Below, in pieces: positions 27,014 through 35,904 of a DNA stretch of 39,200 nt (position 1 is its first letter; every line of letters begins with the position of its first letter). The notes below the pieces were generated by a model. The model saw only the letters and a program-made list of their open reading frames with translations, had not been told where the DNA came from and made no database searches. The position numbers and the translations under genes are program-made. This stretch comes from Ruminococcaceae bacterium OttesenSCG-928-A16 (GTDB lineage Bacteria > Bacillota > Clostridia > Oscillospirales > Ruminococcaceae), in contig JAJDJP010000014.1 of the NCBI GenBank assembly GCA_030267215.1, positions 1-39,200 of the forward strand, written 5' to 3'.

Positions 27014-27748
27014 TTATTGCACCCCGGCCAGCTGTGCCAGCTCTTTATCGATAATAACCGTGGCTTGCGGGTGCAGCTTTAAAAAGGTAGAAGGGTTTTG
27101 GGTGGTAATTTCGTCGTTGGTAAGCAGGCCCCGAATGGCCTCTGCCTTAGAGGCACCGGTGGCTACCAGCAGCGGCATTTTGGCGGCCAGTATGCCACGC
27201 ATGCCCATGGTAATAGAGGTGGTGGGCACGTCTTCTTTTTTATCAAAAAAGCGTGCGTTTGCCTCAATGGTGCTTTCGGTTAGGGTTTCGATGTGGGAAA
27301 CGGCTACCAGATGGTTGCCGGCTTCGTTAAAAGCAATGTGGCCATTGTTGCCAATGCCCAGCAGCTGTAAATCGGGCACGCCGTTTTCAAACACTTTTTG
27401 CTCCAGTTCGGCGGCGTTATCGGCTGGGTTGCCGGTGCCTTTTGCCACATAGGTGTTGGCTTTATTTATGTTGATATGGTCGAACAAATTGGTATCCATA
27501 AAATAGCGGTAGCTTTGGGGGTGGCTACCCTCCAGGCCAATATATTCATCCAGGTTAACGGTGTGCACGCTGGCAAAATCCACCTCACCCTGCTGGTTCA
27601 TCTTAATTAGGTTTTTATAAATGGGCACCGGGGTGCCGCCGGTGGCAAGCCCCAATTTGGCGTTTGGTTTTTCGGCAATGACATCACGAATCATTTCGGC
27701 GGCAATACGGCAGCTCTCTTGATAATTGTCGGTAATAATCACTTTCAT
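27014..27748 (-). CDS. nagB: glucosamine-6-phosphate deaminase
   Basis: A 244-residue enzyme that converts glucosamine-6-phosphate to fructose-6-phosphate and ammonia, feeding amino sugars from wall or mucin into glycolysis. LGLATGGTPVPIYKNL holds the phosphate loop, NLDEYIGL the catalytic Asp, and LGIGNNGHIAFNEAG the His and Glu of the active site; the NNGH form is that of the short Bacillus-type NagB without the allosteric tail. ATG at 27748 is preferred over GTG at 27757, since GGATAGG stands eight bases before it. Upstream 27757-27939 contains no gene. Confidence 0.97.
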   Translation of the reverse strand: MKVIITDNYQESCRIAAEMIRDVIAEKPNAKLGLATGGTPVPIYKNLIKMNQQGEVDFASVHTVNLDEYIGLEGSHPQSYRYFMDTNLFDHININKANTYVAKGTGNPADNAAELEQKVFENGVPDLQLLGIGNNGHIAFNEAGNHLVAVSHIETLTESTIEANARFFDKKEDVPTTSITMGMRGILAAKMPLLVATGASKAEAIRGLLTNDEITTQNPSTFLKLHPQATVIIDKELAQLAGVQ

Positions 27749-27938
27749 GGCAAACACCTATCCTTTTTTGTAAAATGCAAGTTTATGGGCGTGGTTTTGC
27801 TGGGGCACGGTAAACATGCCCTTTACCATAATACCCTAACCCTGCCATGCTGAAAAGGAAAAAATGTGGACTTAGTTGGGTTTTCTTGGCGCAAGTAACG
27901 TTTTTAGGTTAATTTTTGCGGGTTTGTTTTTAAAAAAT

Positions 27939-28751
27939 TTACAAAAACAACTGCTTTTCCCACTCGTTGTCGTCTGGCAGGGGCAGGGTGTGGGGGGTGG
28001 TTTTGGCGCGCCAATTGGCCGGGGTTTGGCCGGTTTCTTTTTTAAATACCCGGCAAAAATAGTTGGCGCCCGCAAAACCACACAGGCTGGCAATGGTGTC
28101 CAGCGTGTATTCACGGTGTAGCAGCAGGCGTTTGGCGGCGTCTAACCGCACGGCGGTTAAATACCGCCCGGGCGAGGTGCCAACCGCAGCGGTAAAGCTG
28201 CGCACAAGGTGGCTTTTGGTTACCCCAAGGCCGGCGGCCAGTTCCTCTATGCCATAAACTTCGGCATAATGTTCGCGTATTTCGGTTATGGCGGCGGCAA
28301 TAAGCGGTGGAATGGTTTGCCCCGCGGGGTTGGCGCTGGCGTTTGCCAGCTGGCACAGCAGGGTATAAGCCAGCGCACTTGCTTGCGTGGGCGGCAGGGT
28401 GGTTTTGTTTGCCAGCAACTGGTACAAAATTTCGGGGGCACCCTGGCAGCTGCCGGCGGCCAGCACCAGTGGGGTGGGCAGGCTTTCGGCGGCGGCGGCC
28501 GGGGCCGCACCGCTTAACAAAACGCCAATGATGTGGCTGTTTTGCAGCGGGGTTAGTGTGGTGGGGCTGTTTACCACCACAAAGCTGCCTGCCCCCGCCA
28601 GCACCTGCCCCGGCTGGCCGCCAAGGCTGCACTGCCCGCTAGAAATAAGGCAAACCCCCAGCATGCCTTTTTTACCAAGGGTGGTAAAGCCGGTGCCGGT
28701 GTGCTCAAATACCTTGGCAGGGGCACAGTAGCGCTCGGTTTCAAAAGTCAA
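27939..28751 (-). CDS. AraC family transcriptional regulator
   Basis: A 270-residue regulator. The N-terminal ~150 residues form a cupin-like sensing region ([16 protein letters not shown], then [15 protein letters not shown]). The C-terminal ~100 residues have two helix-turn-helix motifs: [21 protein letters not shown], and [24 protein letters not shown] (read as two parts). GQTPANWR is the AraC end motif. The start is TTG at 28751, with GAGGG seven bases before. It diverges from the ABC ATPase gene at 28870, so it may control that gene or nagB; a sugar ligand is likely but unproven. Confidence 0.92.
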   Translation of the reverse strand: MTFETERYCAPAKVFEHTGTGFTTLGKKGMLGVCLISSGQCSLGGQPGQVLAGAGSFVVVNSPTTLTPLQNSHIIGVLLSGAAPAAAAESLPTPLVLAAGSCQGAPEILYQLLANKTTLPPTQASALAYTLLCQLANASANPAGQTIPPLIAAAITEIREHYAEVYGIEELAAGLGVTKSHLVRSFTAAVGTSPGRYLTAVRLDAAKRLLLHREYTLDTIASLCGFAGANYFCRVFKKETGQTPANWRAKTTPHTLPLPDDNEWEKQLFL

Positions 28752-28850
28752 TATTTTCCCTCACGTATCAATATTATGCTATTTCATTTGCGGTAAATGC
28801 TGTTATTATTATAGTAACAAGCAAATTCACCTGTCAAGTAATATCAATAA
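28748..28850. promoter_or_regulatory. divergent araC/msmK-type promoter region with repeated sites
   Basis: TCAATATT occurs at 28748-28755 and 28768-28775, exactly 20 bases apart, and the related TCAATAAT at 28844-28851. Two same-facing sites two helical turns apart are the usual form of AraC-family operators. For the plus-strand gene TATAGT (28810-28815) is a likely -10 with a poor -35 (TTTGCG, 28787-28792). Confidence 0.5.
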
Positions 28851-28869
28851 TTTACAATGGAGGCACAGC

Positions 28870-29979
28870 ATGGCAAGTATTAGTTTAAAAAATATTTACA
28901 AAATTTACCCCGGCGATGTTACCGCGGTTAAAGACTTTAACCTGGAAATTGAGGATAAAGAATTTATTGTATTGGTAGGGCCTTCGGGCTGCGGTAAATC
29001 TACCACTTTGCGTATGATTGCCGGCCTGGAAGAAATTTCGAAGGGTGAGCTTTACATTGGCGACCGCCTGGTAAACGACGTGCCCCCGAAAGACCGTGAC
29101 ATTGCAATGGTGTTCCAAAACTATGCGCTGTACCCGCACATGACGGTGTACAAAAACATGGCTTTTGGCCTAGAGCTGCGCAAAACACCGAAAGAGGAAA
29201 TTAACAAACGTGTGCGCGAAGCCGCTCGCTCGCTTGATATTGAACATTTGCTGGACCGTAAACCCAAAGCCCTTTCGGGCGGGCAGCGCCAGCGTGTTGC
29301 CTTGGGCCGCGCCATGGTGCGTAACCCGGCGGTATTTTTGCTAGACGAGCCGCTTTCCAATCTGGACGCAAAACTGCGTGCCTCGATGCGTACCGAGCTG
29401 ATACAGTTGCACCAGCGCCTTGGCACCACCTTTGTATACGTAACGCACGACCAAACCGAAGCGATGACCATGGGTGACCGCATTGTGGTTATGAAAGATG
29501 GTTTGATACAGCAGGTAGACACCCCGCAGCACTTGTACGACAGCCCCTGCAACGCTTTTGTGGCCGGCTTTATTGGCAGCCCGCAAATGAACTTTGTTGA
29601 CGGCACGCTAGAAAAAGAAGGCAACGACTACTACTTTAGCATGCAGGGCGATAAACTGCAGATTGACCCCGATAAAGTGAATGCTGAGCTGGAAAAATAT
29701 GTTGGCAAAAATGTTAAAATGGGTATTCGTCCCGAAGATATTAAGGACGACGACGCCTTCTTGGCTGCCAACCCCAAATCTATTATTGCCGCAAAGGTAG
29801 AAGTTTCGGAGTTGATGGGCAGCGAGGTTTACCTGTACCTGGATTACAAGGGCATTCGTATGACCGCCCGTGTAGCCCCCGACACCACCTCTAAAACCAA
29901 CAGCGAAATTAAGATTGCGATTAATACCCGCAAAATCCATTTGTTTGACCCCGAAACCGAACTGGCCATTATGAACTAA
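28870..29979 (+). CDS. carbohydrate ABC importer ATPase (MsmK/UgpC/MalK type)
   Basis: A 369-residue ATPase of CUT1 sugar importers. Walker [10 protein letters not shown] near 38-46, Q-loop in [17 protein letters not shown], signature LSGGQRQR, Walker [17 protein letters not shown], and switch His in [11 protein letters not shown]. The C-terminal ~130 residues form the OB-fold regulatory region (GIRPEDIKD; ending in [13 protein letters not shown]). No permease or binding protein is nearby, so it probably serves several importers in trans, as MsmK does in streptococci. GGAGG stands before the ATG. A clear terminator follows. Confidence 0.95.
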   Translation: MASISLKNIYKIYPGDVTAVKDFNLEIEDKEFIVLVGPSGCGKSTTLRMIAGLEEISKGELYIGDRLVNDVPPKDRDIAMVFQNYALYPHMTVYKNMAFGLELRKTPKEEINKRVREAARSLDIEHLLDRKPKALSGGQRQRVALGRAMVRNPAVFLLDEPLSNLDAKLRASMRTELIQLHQRLGTTFVYVTHDQTEAMTMGDRIVVMKDGLIQQVDTPQHLYDSPCNAFVAGFIGSPQMNFVDGTLEKEGNDYYFSMQGDKLQIDPDKVNAELEKYVGKNVKMGIRPEDIKDDDAFLAANPKSIIAAKVEVSELMGSEVYLYLDYKGIRMTARVAPDTTSKTNSEIKIAINTRKIHLFDPETELAIMN

Positions 29980-29992
29980 AATAACAGGCATA

Positions 29993-30050
29993 CAGCCATC
30001 GCTTTTTTGCTGCTTTTAGCAGAGGAAAAGCGGTGGCTATTTTGTTTTGC
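29993..30050 (+). terminator. terminator after the sugar ABC ATPase gene
   Basis: A 13-bp stem (29993-30005 with 30026-30038, one G-T wobble) whose loop can fold further, followed by ATTTTGTTTT. Confidence 0.85.
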
Positions 30051-30068
30051 TTATTTTAATTAATTTGC

Positions 30069-30157
30069 TATAATAGAGGTGAAACAAAGTGCCTTGGGGT
30101 ATGCCCAGGGCACTTTAATTGCGAAATTTTACGAATTGTATATAAACGGATATACAA
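30069..30157 (+). promoter_or_regulatory. promoter and palindromic leader of the MFS gene
   Basis: A perfect TATAAT lies at 30069-30074; the -35 is weak (TTGCTT, 30047-30052). The leader has a 13-bp hairpin (30086-30098 with 30104-30116, one wobble) and then an inverted repeat TTGTATAT-N6-ATATACAA (30136-30157), which resembles an operator. Both lie before the ribosome site at 30174-30180. Confidence 0.5.
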
Positions 30158-30188
30158 GCTAAATAGGCTGGAAGTGGGGATAGACAAA

Positions 30189-31361
30189 ATGAATGAATTG
30201 ATGAGGCGGCTGGAGGTTGCCCCCGAAAACCGGGGTTTGCTGGCCACCATGTATTTTGCTTTTTTTACCAACGGAATGATGACGGTTATTTTGGGGGCTT
30301 TGTTGCCTGCCTTGCAGGCCGATTACGGGCTAAACTATGCGCAAAGCGGGCTATTGCTATCGGCAAACCAGGCGGGCAATATACTGGCGGTGCTTTTGGC
30401 GGGGGCATTGCCGTATTTGCTGGGGCGCAAAAAAACCACCCTTATTATGGTTTCTGGGGTGGCCATTGGCATGTTGTGCATAACCCTAACCGGCAATGTA
30501 GTGGTGTTGCTGCTGGCTTTTATTGTAACCGGGCTTAGCCGTGGCACCGTAAGCAACATAGCCAACGTAACCATTGCCACTGTTTCTGGCAATAAAATTA
30601 GTGCGCTAAATATTTTGCACGCTGTTTTTGCAGTGGGGGCCTTGCTGGGGCCGGTAATTATGTATGTTTGCCAGCAAGGCCTTGCCCTTAGCTGGAAAAG
30701 CGCCTCCCTAGTGGTGGCGGCCTTGGGGCTGGCAATGTGGGTGTTAATGGCTTTTTCTAAATTAGATAACACCCCCATGAAGCGTGGTGCCAAAGGCGAA
30801 ACGAAATTTTTAAAAATGCCTGCGTTTTGGCTAAACACAGCGGTGCTGTTTTTTTACATTTGTGCCGAAACCTCGATTATTGGCTGGTTTGTTTCTTATG
30901 TGCAGGACGCCGGTATTTTACCGGCCAATGTGGCACAGTTTACCTCTACCATTGTGTGGCTGATGATTTTGGTGGGGCGGCTGGTTTGTGGCACCTTATT
31001 GTCTAATTTTAACAAGCCAATATTGTTGCTTTTTTTGGGGCTGGCCTTCACCGGTTTTTTTGCCGGCATGCTGGTTAGCGGCACCAATGTTATGTCTATT
31101 ATTTGCCTTGGGGGCATTGGGTTTAGCATGGCGGGTATTTACCCCACCACCATGGCCTCTATGCCGGGCACCTCTTCGGCGGTTACCATCGGCCTTAGCA
31201 TTGGGGTGGCCAGCATTGGTGGCATTATCATGCCGTCCATTGTTGGCTCGGTGGCCGATTCTATCGGCCTTGCGGGCGGTATTTCTACCGTTATGGTAGC
31301 GCTTGGTTTTATGCTGCTGTTAATGCTGGCAAAGGTTATTTGGGCCAAAAAGATAGGATAA
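30189..31361 (+). CDS. MFS transporter, sugar/FucP-like type
   Basis: A 390-residue 12-helix major facilitator protein. FFTNGMMTVILGALLPALQADYG in helix 1 and the loop LLGRKKTT after helix 2 match the MFS fold, and SNIANVTIATVSGNKISALNILHAVFAVGALLGP resembles the FucP/GlcP sugar symporter branch. The predicted role is uptake (or export) of a sugar. ATG at 30189 is chosen over GTG at 30174, since GTGGGGA directly before the ATG is the better ribosome site. It stands alone between terminators. Confidence 0.88.
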   Translation: MNELMRRLEVAPENRGLLATMYFAFFTNGMMTVILGALLPALQADYGLNYAQSGLLLSANQAGNILAVLLAGALPYLLGRKKTTLIMVSGVAIGMLCITLTGNVVVLLLAFIVTGLSRGTVSNIANVTIATVSGNKISALNILHAVFAVGALLGPVIMYVCQQGLALSWKSASLVVAALGLAMWVLMAFSKLDNTPMKRGAKGETKFLKMPAFWLNTAVLFFYICAETSIIGWFVSYVQDAGILPANVAQFTSTIVWLMILVGRLVCGTLLSNFNKPILLLFLGLAFTGFFAGMLVSGTNVMSIICLGGIGFSMAGIYPTTMASMPGTSSAVTIGLSIGVASIGGIIMPSIVGSVADSIGLAGGISTVMVALGFMLLLMLAKVIWAKKIG

Positions 31362-31387
31362 AATACGGGCCCTTTACGGCGTAATAA

Positions 31388-31420
31388 TAAAACCCCACCG
31401 CATTTTGCAGTGGGGTTTTA
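31388..31420. terminator. bidirectional terminator
   Basis: A 10-11-bp stem (31388-31398 with 31410-31420) with A4 on one arm and T4 on the other, located between the convergent MFS gene and the minus-strand gene ending at 31433. Confidence 0.88.
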
Positions 31421-31432
31421 TGTGTAATAATG

Positions 31433-34400
31433 TTAATATCTTCGCATAAAGGGCACGGCCACCACCATCAATGTCCAGGCTAGCTGGTAGATGATAACCG
31501 GCAGCAGCGAAAGCCCGGCCAGGCCGCCGCTAATGGCAAGCAGCAGGCACAAAATGCCCGCAAGCCCCACGGCCGCAATTTGCAAAATACCGGCCATGCG
31601 CTCGGCTGCGGCGCAGCCCGCTGCGGCACGCATGCCGCCAATAAAGCTGGCAAAGCTGCCAATGTGGGTCATAACGCCTTCGCTTTCGGGCAGATATTCG
31701 GTCAACGGTTCCATTATTTCCAGTTCGCGCTCTCCCAACACTTTTACGGTGCCGGGGGGCAGCTGGTAAATGCGCTCTATCAGGTTGCCGGTAATGTTCA
31801 TGTCTTGGCTGGTTACCAGCAGCGATACCCCGCTTTTTACAAGGCCGTCCAGGGTTTCGTCCACCTCTTCGTCGGGCTGGTAGCTTATAACAAACATGGC
31901 TGTAAGCTTGCCGCCAACCGCCAGGTATACCGGCATGCAGCCATCGGGCACGCTATTCATCTCAATTTCTATCGAGGGCGGGTCTACATCGTGCCGCTGC
32001 AACATTTCGCGGGTGCCAATTACCACCCGGCTGTTGTTTACCCAGGCGGTAAACCCACGCCCAGGCTCGTACTGCAGGCTTTCTACCTTATACAGCATGT
32101 CGCTTTTGCCCTGTATAACCCCCATAAAAATATCTTTTAAGGTGTCGCACCCGGCAATTAACACGCTGGAAGCATAGAGAAGGGCAAGGTCGATGCGTTC
32201 TTTAGCAAAGGTTTTAATGCCGTTTAGTTTTACCGAGGTAGGCGGAAACAGGTCTCTTGCGCCGGCCATCACCACGTTCACTTCGCCCAATTCTTCGATG
32301 GCGGACCAGCCCGGAACCACCGCCCCAACCTTGGCAGTGCTTTGCTGCAACAAGGCCGACGGCACCGCCGCCAGCAGGGTGGAAGAAAGCGGTGCGCCAA
32401 TGCAAAGCGCCGCCGCAAACGAAGAAATAGCAAGGTAAATCTCTTTGCTTTGCACAAAGCTAACCAGGCCCGCAAACAGGCCAACCCCTAACAGCACCCA
32501 GCCCAATATGCGGCCCATGCGGTCGCTCCATCGCAACGAAAAACTTTGCCGCATAAACCCTTTTACAAGGGCGGTGGGGCGGCTTACCAGCACGGTGGGG
32601 GCATCTTCACGCAGGCCGTGGGTAAGGTCGTACGCTTGCCCACGGTTATCGTCTAACACATAGGCGGCCGAATGGTTAAATTCGGCGCTTGCCAGCTGAA
32701 AGTTATGCAGAATAGAGCGGGCACGCACCCCTTTGCCAAAGGCATTAAAGGTAAGCAGCAGTGCGGCAATGCCACCAAACAGGGTGGTTTCTAGCGGGCC
32801 GCCGGCGGCCAATTGCACCAGCACCACCACGCTTTGCAACAGTGCGCCAACGGCGGCCAGGGCCGGGCCGCTGTCGCTGCTGGGCTCGGGGCCAAGGCCG
32901 GTTAGGCCAGCGGCAACGGTGGTGAAGTTAACAATAACGGCGGCCAGCAATAATACCAGGTAAACAAGCCCAAACCAAAGGGGCTTTAGGGCGGGGTTTA
33001 TAAAACCCGGCAGTGGCAGGGCACCCTTTAGGCCAAAAGCCATCCAAAACAGCAGTAGGCTTAGCCCAGCGGTAACACAGCTGCGTATTAGCAGTGTTTT
33101 TTTAAGCGAGGCCAAATCTTCCTCAATTGCCTCGGCATCTTGCGGTTGGTTATAATCGGCAAAATCGTCCTCGTCCGGCTCTTCGCTTGGGTAGGCTTCG
33201 GCAGCCATGGCCAATTTCGAAAACTCCCCTGTTAGCAAGGGCGTTTTGCGTTTTTTGGGCTTTTTAATTTTGGTTTTGGTGGCACGCTCTAAATCTTCAC
33301 GTTCCACTATCACCGTTTCGCCAAAAAATTCGCGAAAACGGTCGTCCACCATTTCGTCCACAAATAGGCTTTTGGTGCCCTCGCGGCCGCCAGTGGTTTC
33401 TTCGGTTTCAAACTCCTGCGTAAAAGCGGCGGTGGGCACACGGTGGTACTCACCCCCGGCTTCGGTTATTTCGTAAGATTGCGTATTGCTGGCAGGCTCC
33501 TGTGCTGTTTTGCTGGCAGGCGCAGGTTCTTTTAGGTAAAACTCCTCGGCGTTATCAAACAGGCTGCCTTCTTCGGGCCATTCGTCCACGCCGGTGGGGG
33601 CGTCAAATGCGCTGCCCGTCACCACATCGTCGGCTGGCAGGCGGCTGCTTTTAAACAAGCTGCGCTTTTTCTCGGGTGGGGCCTGCTGGGGGGCTTCCTC
33701 CGGTTCATCGTGCACAAAAAAGCCCTCTTGCTCAGGGTCCTCTTCCAGCTGAAACACCTCGGCCGGTATGGGCTCTGGCTCGGATTCTGGTGTTTGTTGC
33801 TTGGCGGCACGGCGGGCCATGGCCTCTTGGCGTTTTTCTTCTTTGGCCAGCTGCCGTTGTTCTTTTTTGCTCAGCGGTTCTTGGCCGGTGCCGCTAAACC
33901 AGCTTAGCAATTCTTCGTCCCGGCTAAACTTTTCACGGTCTACTTTATCTAGCGCGGCGGCTTTACCCACACGCGGCAGTTGTTCTTCGGGGTCTCGCTC
34001 TACCTGCACATCCCAAATGGTGGTTTTGCCAAAATCTTTTTTGGGCGGGGCGGGGGCTTGCTGCGCCGCCGGGGCCGGCGCAGCTTTTGCCTGTGGCTGG
34101 GGCTGCGCCGTGCTTGTGGCCGGGGCTTTGGCCTGTGGGACTGCCTGGGCGGCGTTTTCGCTTACCTGCTGTTTGGTTATGGCTTTAAAAACGGCCGTGC
34201 TTTGTTCTATTTTTTGGGTGCGAGAAAGAGCCGGTTGCGGCTTGCCCTGCGCCCTAAAATTGGGCGAATTGGGATCATAAATCGGGGCTTTTTTATCTCC
34301 CAAACCCATATCGGCCAAAATATCATCTACATGGCGGCCAGTACCGGCAGTGGCCTGCGCACCGCCCTTGTTTTTTATCTCTTGTAGAATATTTTCTACC

Positions 34401-34444
34401 GAAGCATCGCCCTTGTTTCGGGAATCCACTGGCTTCATCTCCAT
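31433..34444 (-). CDS. pseudo-P-type ATPase membrane protein with long disordered N-terminus
   Basis: A 1003-residue protein, not a known named family to me. Residues 1 to about 430 are low-complexity, rich in Ala, Pro, Glu, Gln, with two similar short motifs near the start (VENILQEI and VDDILADM). Then four hydrophobic segments, a ~70-residue loop, two more (the second with GAPLSS), a large cytoplasmic region, and two C-terminal segments. This layout is that of a P1B-type ATPase. The nucleotide domain echo is YEPGRGFTAW..RVVIGTREML (about 792-814). However, the phosphorylation loop reads MAGARDLFPPT (726-736) in place of DKTGTLT, no TGES is present, the TGDN region reads VTSQDMN, and no GDGxND exists. 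It starts 40 bases past rlmB. The start is uncertain between ATG at 34444 and 34438. Confidence 0.8.
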   Translation of the reverse strand: MEMKPVDSRNKGDASVENILQEIKNKGGAQATAGTGRHVDDILADMGLGDKKAPIYDPNSPNFRAQGKPQPALSRTQKIEQSTAVFKAITKQQVSENAAQAVPQAKAPATSTAQPQPQAKAAPAPAAQQAPAPPKKDFGKTTIWDVQVERDPEEQLPRVGKAAALDKVDREKFSRDEELLSWFSGTGQEPLSKKEQRQLAKEEKRQEAMARRAAKQQTPESEPEPIPAEVFQLEEDPEQEGFFVHDEPEEAPQQAPPEKKRSLFKSSRLPADDVVTGSAFDAPTGVDEWPEEGSLFDNAEEFYLKEPAPASKTAQEPASNTQSYEITEAGGEYHRVPTAAFTQEFETEETTGGREGTKSLFVDEMVDDRFREFFGETVIVEREDLERATKTKIKKPKKRKTPLLTGEFSKLAMAAEAYPSEEPDEDDFADYNQPQDAEAIEEDLASLKKTLLIRSCVTAGLSLLLFWMAFGLKGALPLPGFINPALKPLWFGLVYLVLLLAAVIVNFTTVAAGLTGLGPEPSSDSGPALAAVGALLQSVVVLVQLAAGGPLETTLFGGIAALLLTFNAFGKGVRARSILHNFQLASAEFNHSAAYVLDDNRGQAYDLTHGLREDAPTVLVSRPTALVKGFMRQSFSLRWSDRMGRILGWVLLGVGLFAGLVSFVQSKEIYLAISSFAAALCIGAPLSSTLLAAVPSALLQQSTAKVGAVVPGWSAIEELGEVNVVMAGARDLFPPTSVKLNGIKTFAKERIDLALLYASSVLIAGCDTLKDIFMGVIQGKSDMLYKVESLQYEPGRGFTAWVNNSRVVIGTREMLQRHDVDPPSIEIEMNSVPDGCMPVYLAVGGKLTAMFVISYQPDEEVDETLDGLVKSGVSLLVTSQDMNITGNLIERIYQLPPGTVKVLGERELEIMEPLTEYLPESEGVMTHIGSFASFIGGMRAAAGCAAAERMAGILQIAAVGLAGILCLLLAISGGLAGLSLLPVIIYQLAWTLMVVAVPFMRRY

Positions 34445-34484
34445 CTCGTAAAATATTTTACCCTGTGTTTTATTGAGGCTTTGG

Positions 34485-35282
34485 CTAAAATGCGGTGTTT
34501 TGGGGCTGGTTTTCTGGGGCGGCCTCTTGCCGCTGGCGGTAAATTTCGTATAACACAATGCCACCGGCAACCGAAACATTAAAGCTATCTACCCCGCTGC
34601 CCTGTTGCACGGCCATGGGCAGCGAAACAACGCCATCGCACAATTTTTTTACCAGTGGCGATACCCCCTTGCCCTCGGCCCCTACCACAAGGCCAATGGC
34701 CCCGGTAAGGTTTTGCTTAAAGGCGGGAGGGCCGTCCATATCGGCACAGTATATAAACACATTTTGCTGCTTTAAACGGCGAATGGCCTCGCCAATGTTG
34801 GCTACCCTTGCCACCGGCAGCCGTGCGGCGGCGCCGGCACTGGCTTTTAACACCACCGGCGTTACTGCGGCGGCGCCACGCTTGGGGATAACCACCCCGT
34901 GCGCACCACACAAAAAAGCGGTGCGCATTAGTGCGCCCAGGTTGTGGGGGTCTTCCACGCCATCGGCCAGCAATATAAAGGGTGGCCCGGTGTTTTGCTC
35001 GGCTGCTTTTTGCAGCAATTCTTCTAACGAATAATAGGTGATTTGTGCTGCAAAGGCCGCCACCCCTTGGTGTTTGCCCTCGCCACACAGGTTGTTTAGT
35101 TTTTCGGTGCGGGTGGTTTTTACCACCGCCCCGGCATTTTTGGCAAGTGCTGTAAAATAACCGGCCACTTTGGCATCTAGCGTATCTGCCAACAGTACGG
35201 TGTCTACCCCGGTCTCACTTTTCAAAAGTTCGGTTACTGCGTTTTTGCCATATATAATTTCGGTTTCAATCGTTTGTTGCAT
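34485..35282 (-). CDS. rlmB: SpoU/TrmH-family rRNA 2'-O-methyltransferase (RlmB type)
   Basis: A 265-residue SPOUT methyltransferase. An N-terminal substrate-binding domain (IIYGKNAVTELLKS) is followed by the knot: ADGVEDPHNLGALMRTAFLCGA (motif 1 with the catalytic Arg), GLVVGAEGKGVSPLV (motif 2) and LPMAVQQGSGVDSFNVSVA (motif 3). It would methylate the ribose of G2251-type guanosine in 23S rRNA, though other TrmH substrates cannot be excluded. AAGGGG lies eight bases before the ATG at 35282; the extension to 35327 has no ribosome site. TATAAT on the minus strand at 35361-35356 is a likely -10. The pseudo-P-type ATPase gene follows in the same operon. Confidence 0.93.
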   Translation of the reverse strand: MQQTIETEIIYGKNAVTELLKSETGVDTVLLADTLDAKVAGYFTALAKNAGAVVKTTRTEKLNNLCGEGKHQGVAAFAAQITYYSLEELLQKAAEQNTGPPFILLADGVEDPHNLGALMRTAFLCGAHGVVIPKRGAAAVTPVVLKASAGAAARLPVARVANIGEAIRRLKQQNVFIYCADMDGPPAFKQNLTGAIGLVVGAEGKGVSPLVKKLCDGVVSLPMAVQQGSGVDSFNVSVAGGIVLYEIYRQRQEAAPENQPQNTAF

Positions 35283-35430
35283 CAGTTTCCCCTTTAATAT
35301 TGCAAAATACAAGCAATTGTGCCCCAAATATTCTACTACCCCAGAATATAGGGTTATTATACCAAATTCCTGCGTATAATTCCACTTGGTTGTAAAAAAT
35401 AATCATCGGTTATTCTAGGTAGAATAAAGT

Positions 35431-35545
35431 GTCCTTCCCGCCAAATTGCTGCGGCAAAGATTCGTAGGGCGAAAAGACACCCTCAGAATGATATCGACTT
35501 ACTAAGAAGTGCTTGTCATTCTGAACGGCGTGAAGAATCATTTCT
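35431..35545. repeat. REP-like intergenic repeat
   Basis: TCAGAATGA (35483-35491) and TCATTCTGA (35516-35524) form a 9-bp inverted pair, and the right part continues with ACGGCGTGAAGAATC. This strongly recalls the widespread GTCATTCTGAGCGAAGCGAAG-type palindromic repeats of bacterial intergenic regions. No coding frame crosses it convincingly. Confidence 0.6.
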
Positions 35546-35744
35546 TTAGAATCGGGCAATATCAATTCCCATTGATGAAAAAGCACCTGGCTTGGTAAAA
35601 GGTGGCTGCAACCAATTTGTTATTCCTGCTATTTCTGCTTTTTTTGCTGTTTTTTATACGGCTTGTATTGTGCCCCATTTTACTCCAGTTGTTGAAAACC
35701 CTGTTGAAAGTGTTGACAAACCCACCATTTAAGCCAAACTGGCT

Positions 35745-35799
35745 TGTGGAAAACCGATTTTTAGGCGTTCTTTCCACAAAATGTTAAAAGTTATCCACA
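35745..35799. other. cluster of DnaA-box-like sites
   Basis: A perfect TTATCCACA stands at 35791-35799. TGTGGAAAA (35745-35753) is a one-mismatch box on the other strand, and CTTTCCACA (35770-35778) a two-mismatch box. An AT-rich tract follows to about 35910. No dnaA or dnaN is near, so an origin role is uncertain. Confidence 0.4.
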
Positions 35800-35898
35800 A
35801 AACACTCTGTTTAAACCAGGCTTGTCAAGCAAAAAAAACAGAGAAAAGTGCCAAATTAAGTTTCAAATATTCTCCTTATTCTACAAACTATTTTATGC

Positions 35899-35904
35899 TA
35901 TAAT
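35899..35904 (+). promoter_or_regulatory. -10 element before the DNA glycosylase gene
   Basis: A perfect TATAAT 40 bases upstream of the ATG at 35944; no good -35 is visible (TTATTC at 35876-35881). Confidence 0.5.

Noticed and set aside
27757-27939. Possible small gene between nagB and the AraC gene
   Set aside because: Frames lack ribosome sites and domain-like sequence; only a weak hairpin is seen.
34445-34579. 45-residue extension of the pseudo-ATPase gene into rlmB
   Set aside because: The extra residues overlap rlmB and have a basic, non-family look; ATG at 34444 or 34438 is more likely.
35602-35787. 61-residue hydrophobic frame starting with GTG
   Set aside because: A Leu/Phe-rich start comes from a T-rich tract, the ribosome site is poor, and the frame runs through the DnaA-box-like region.
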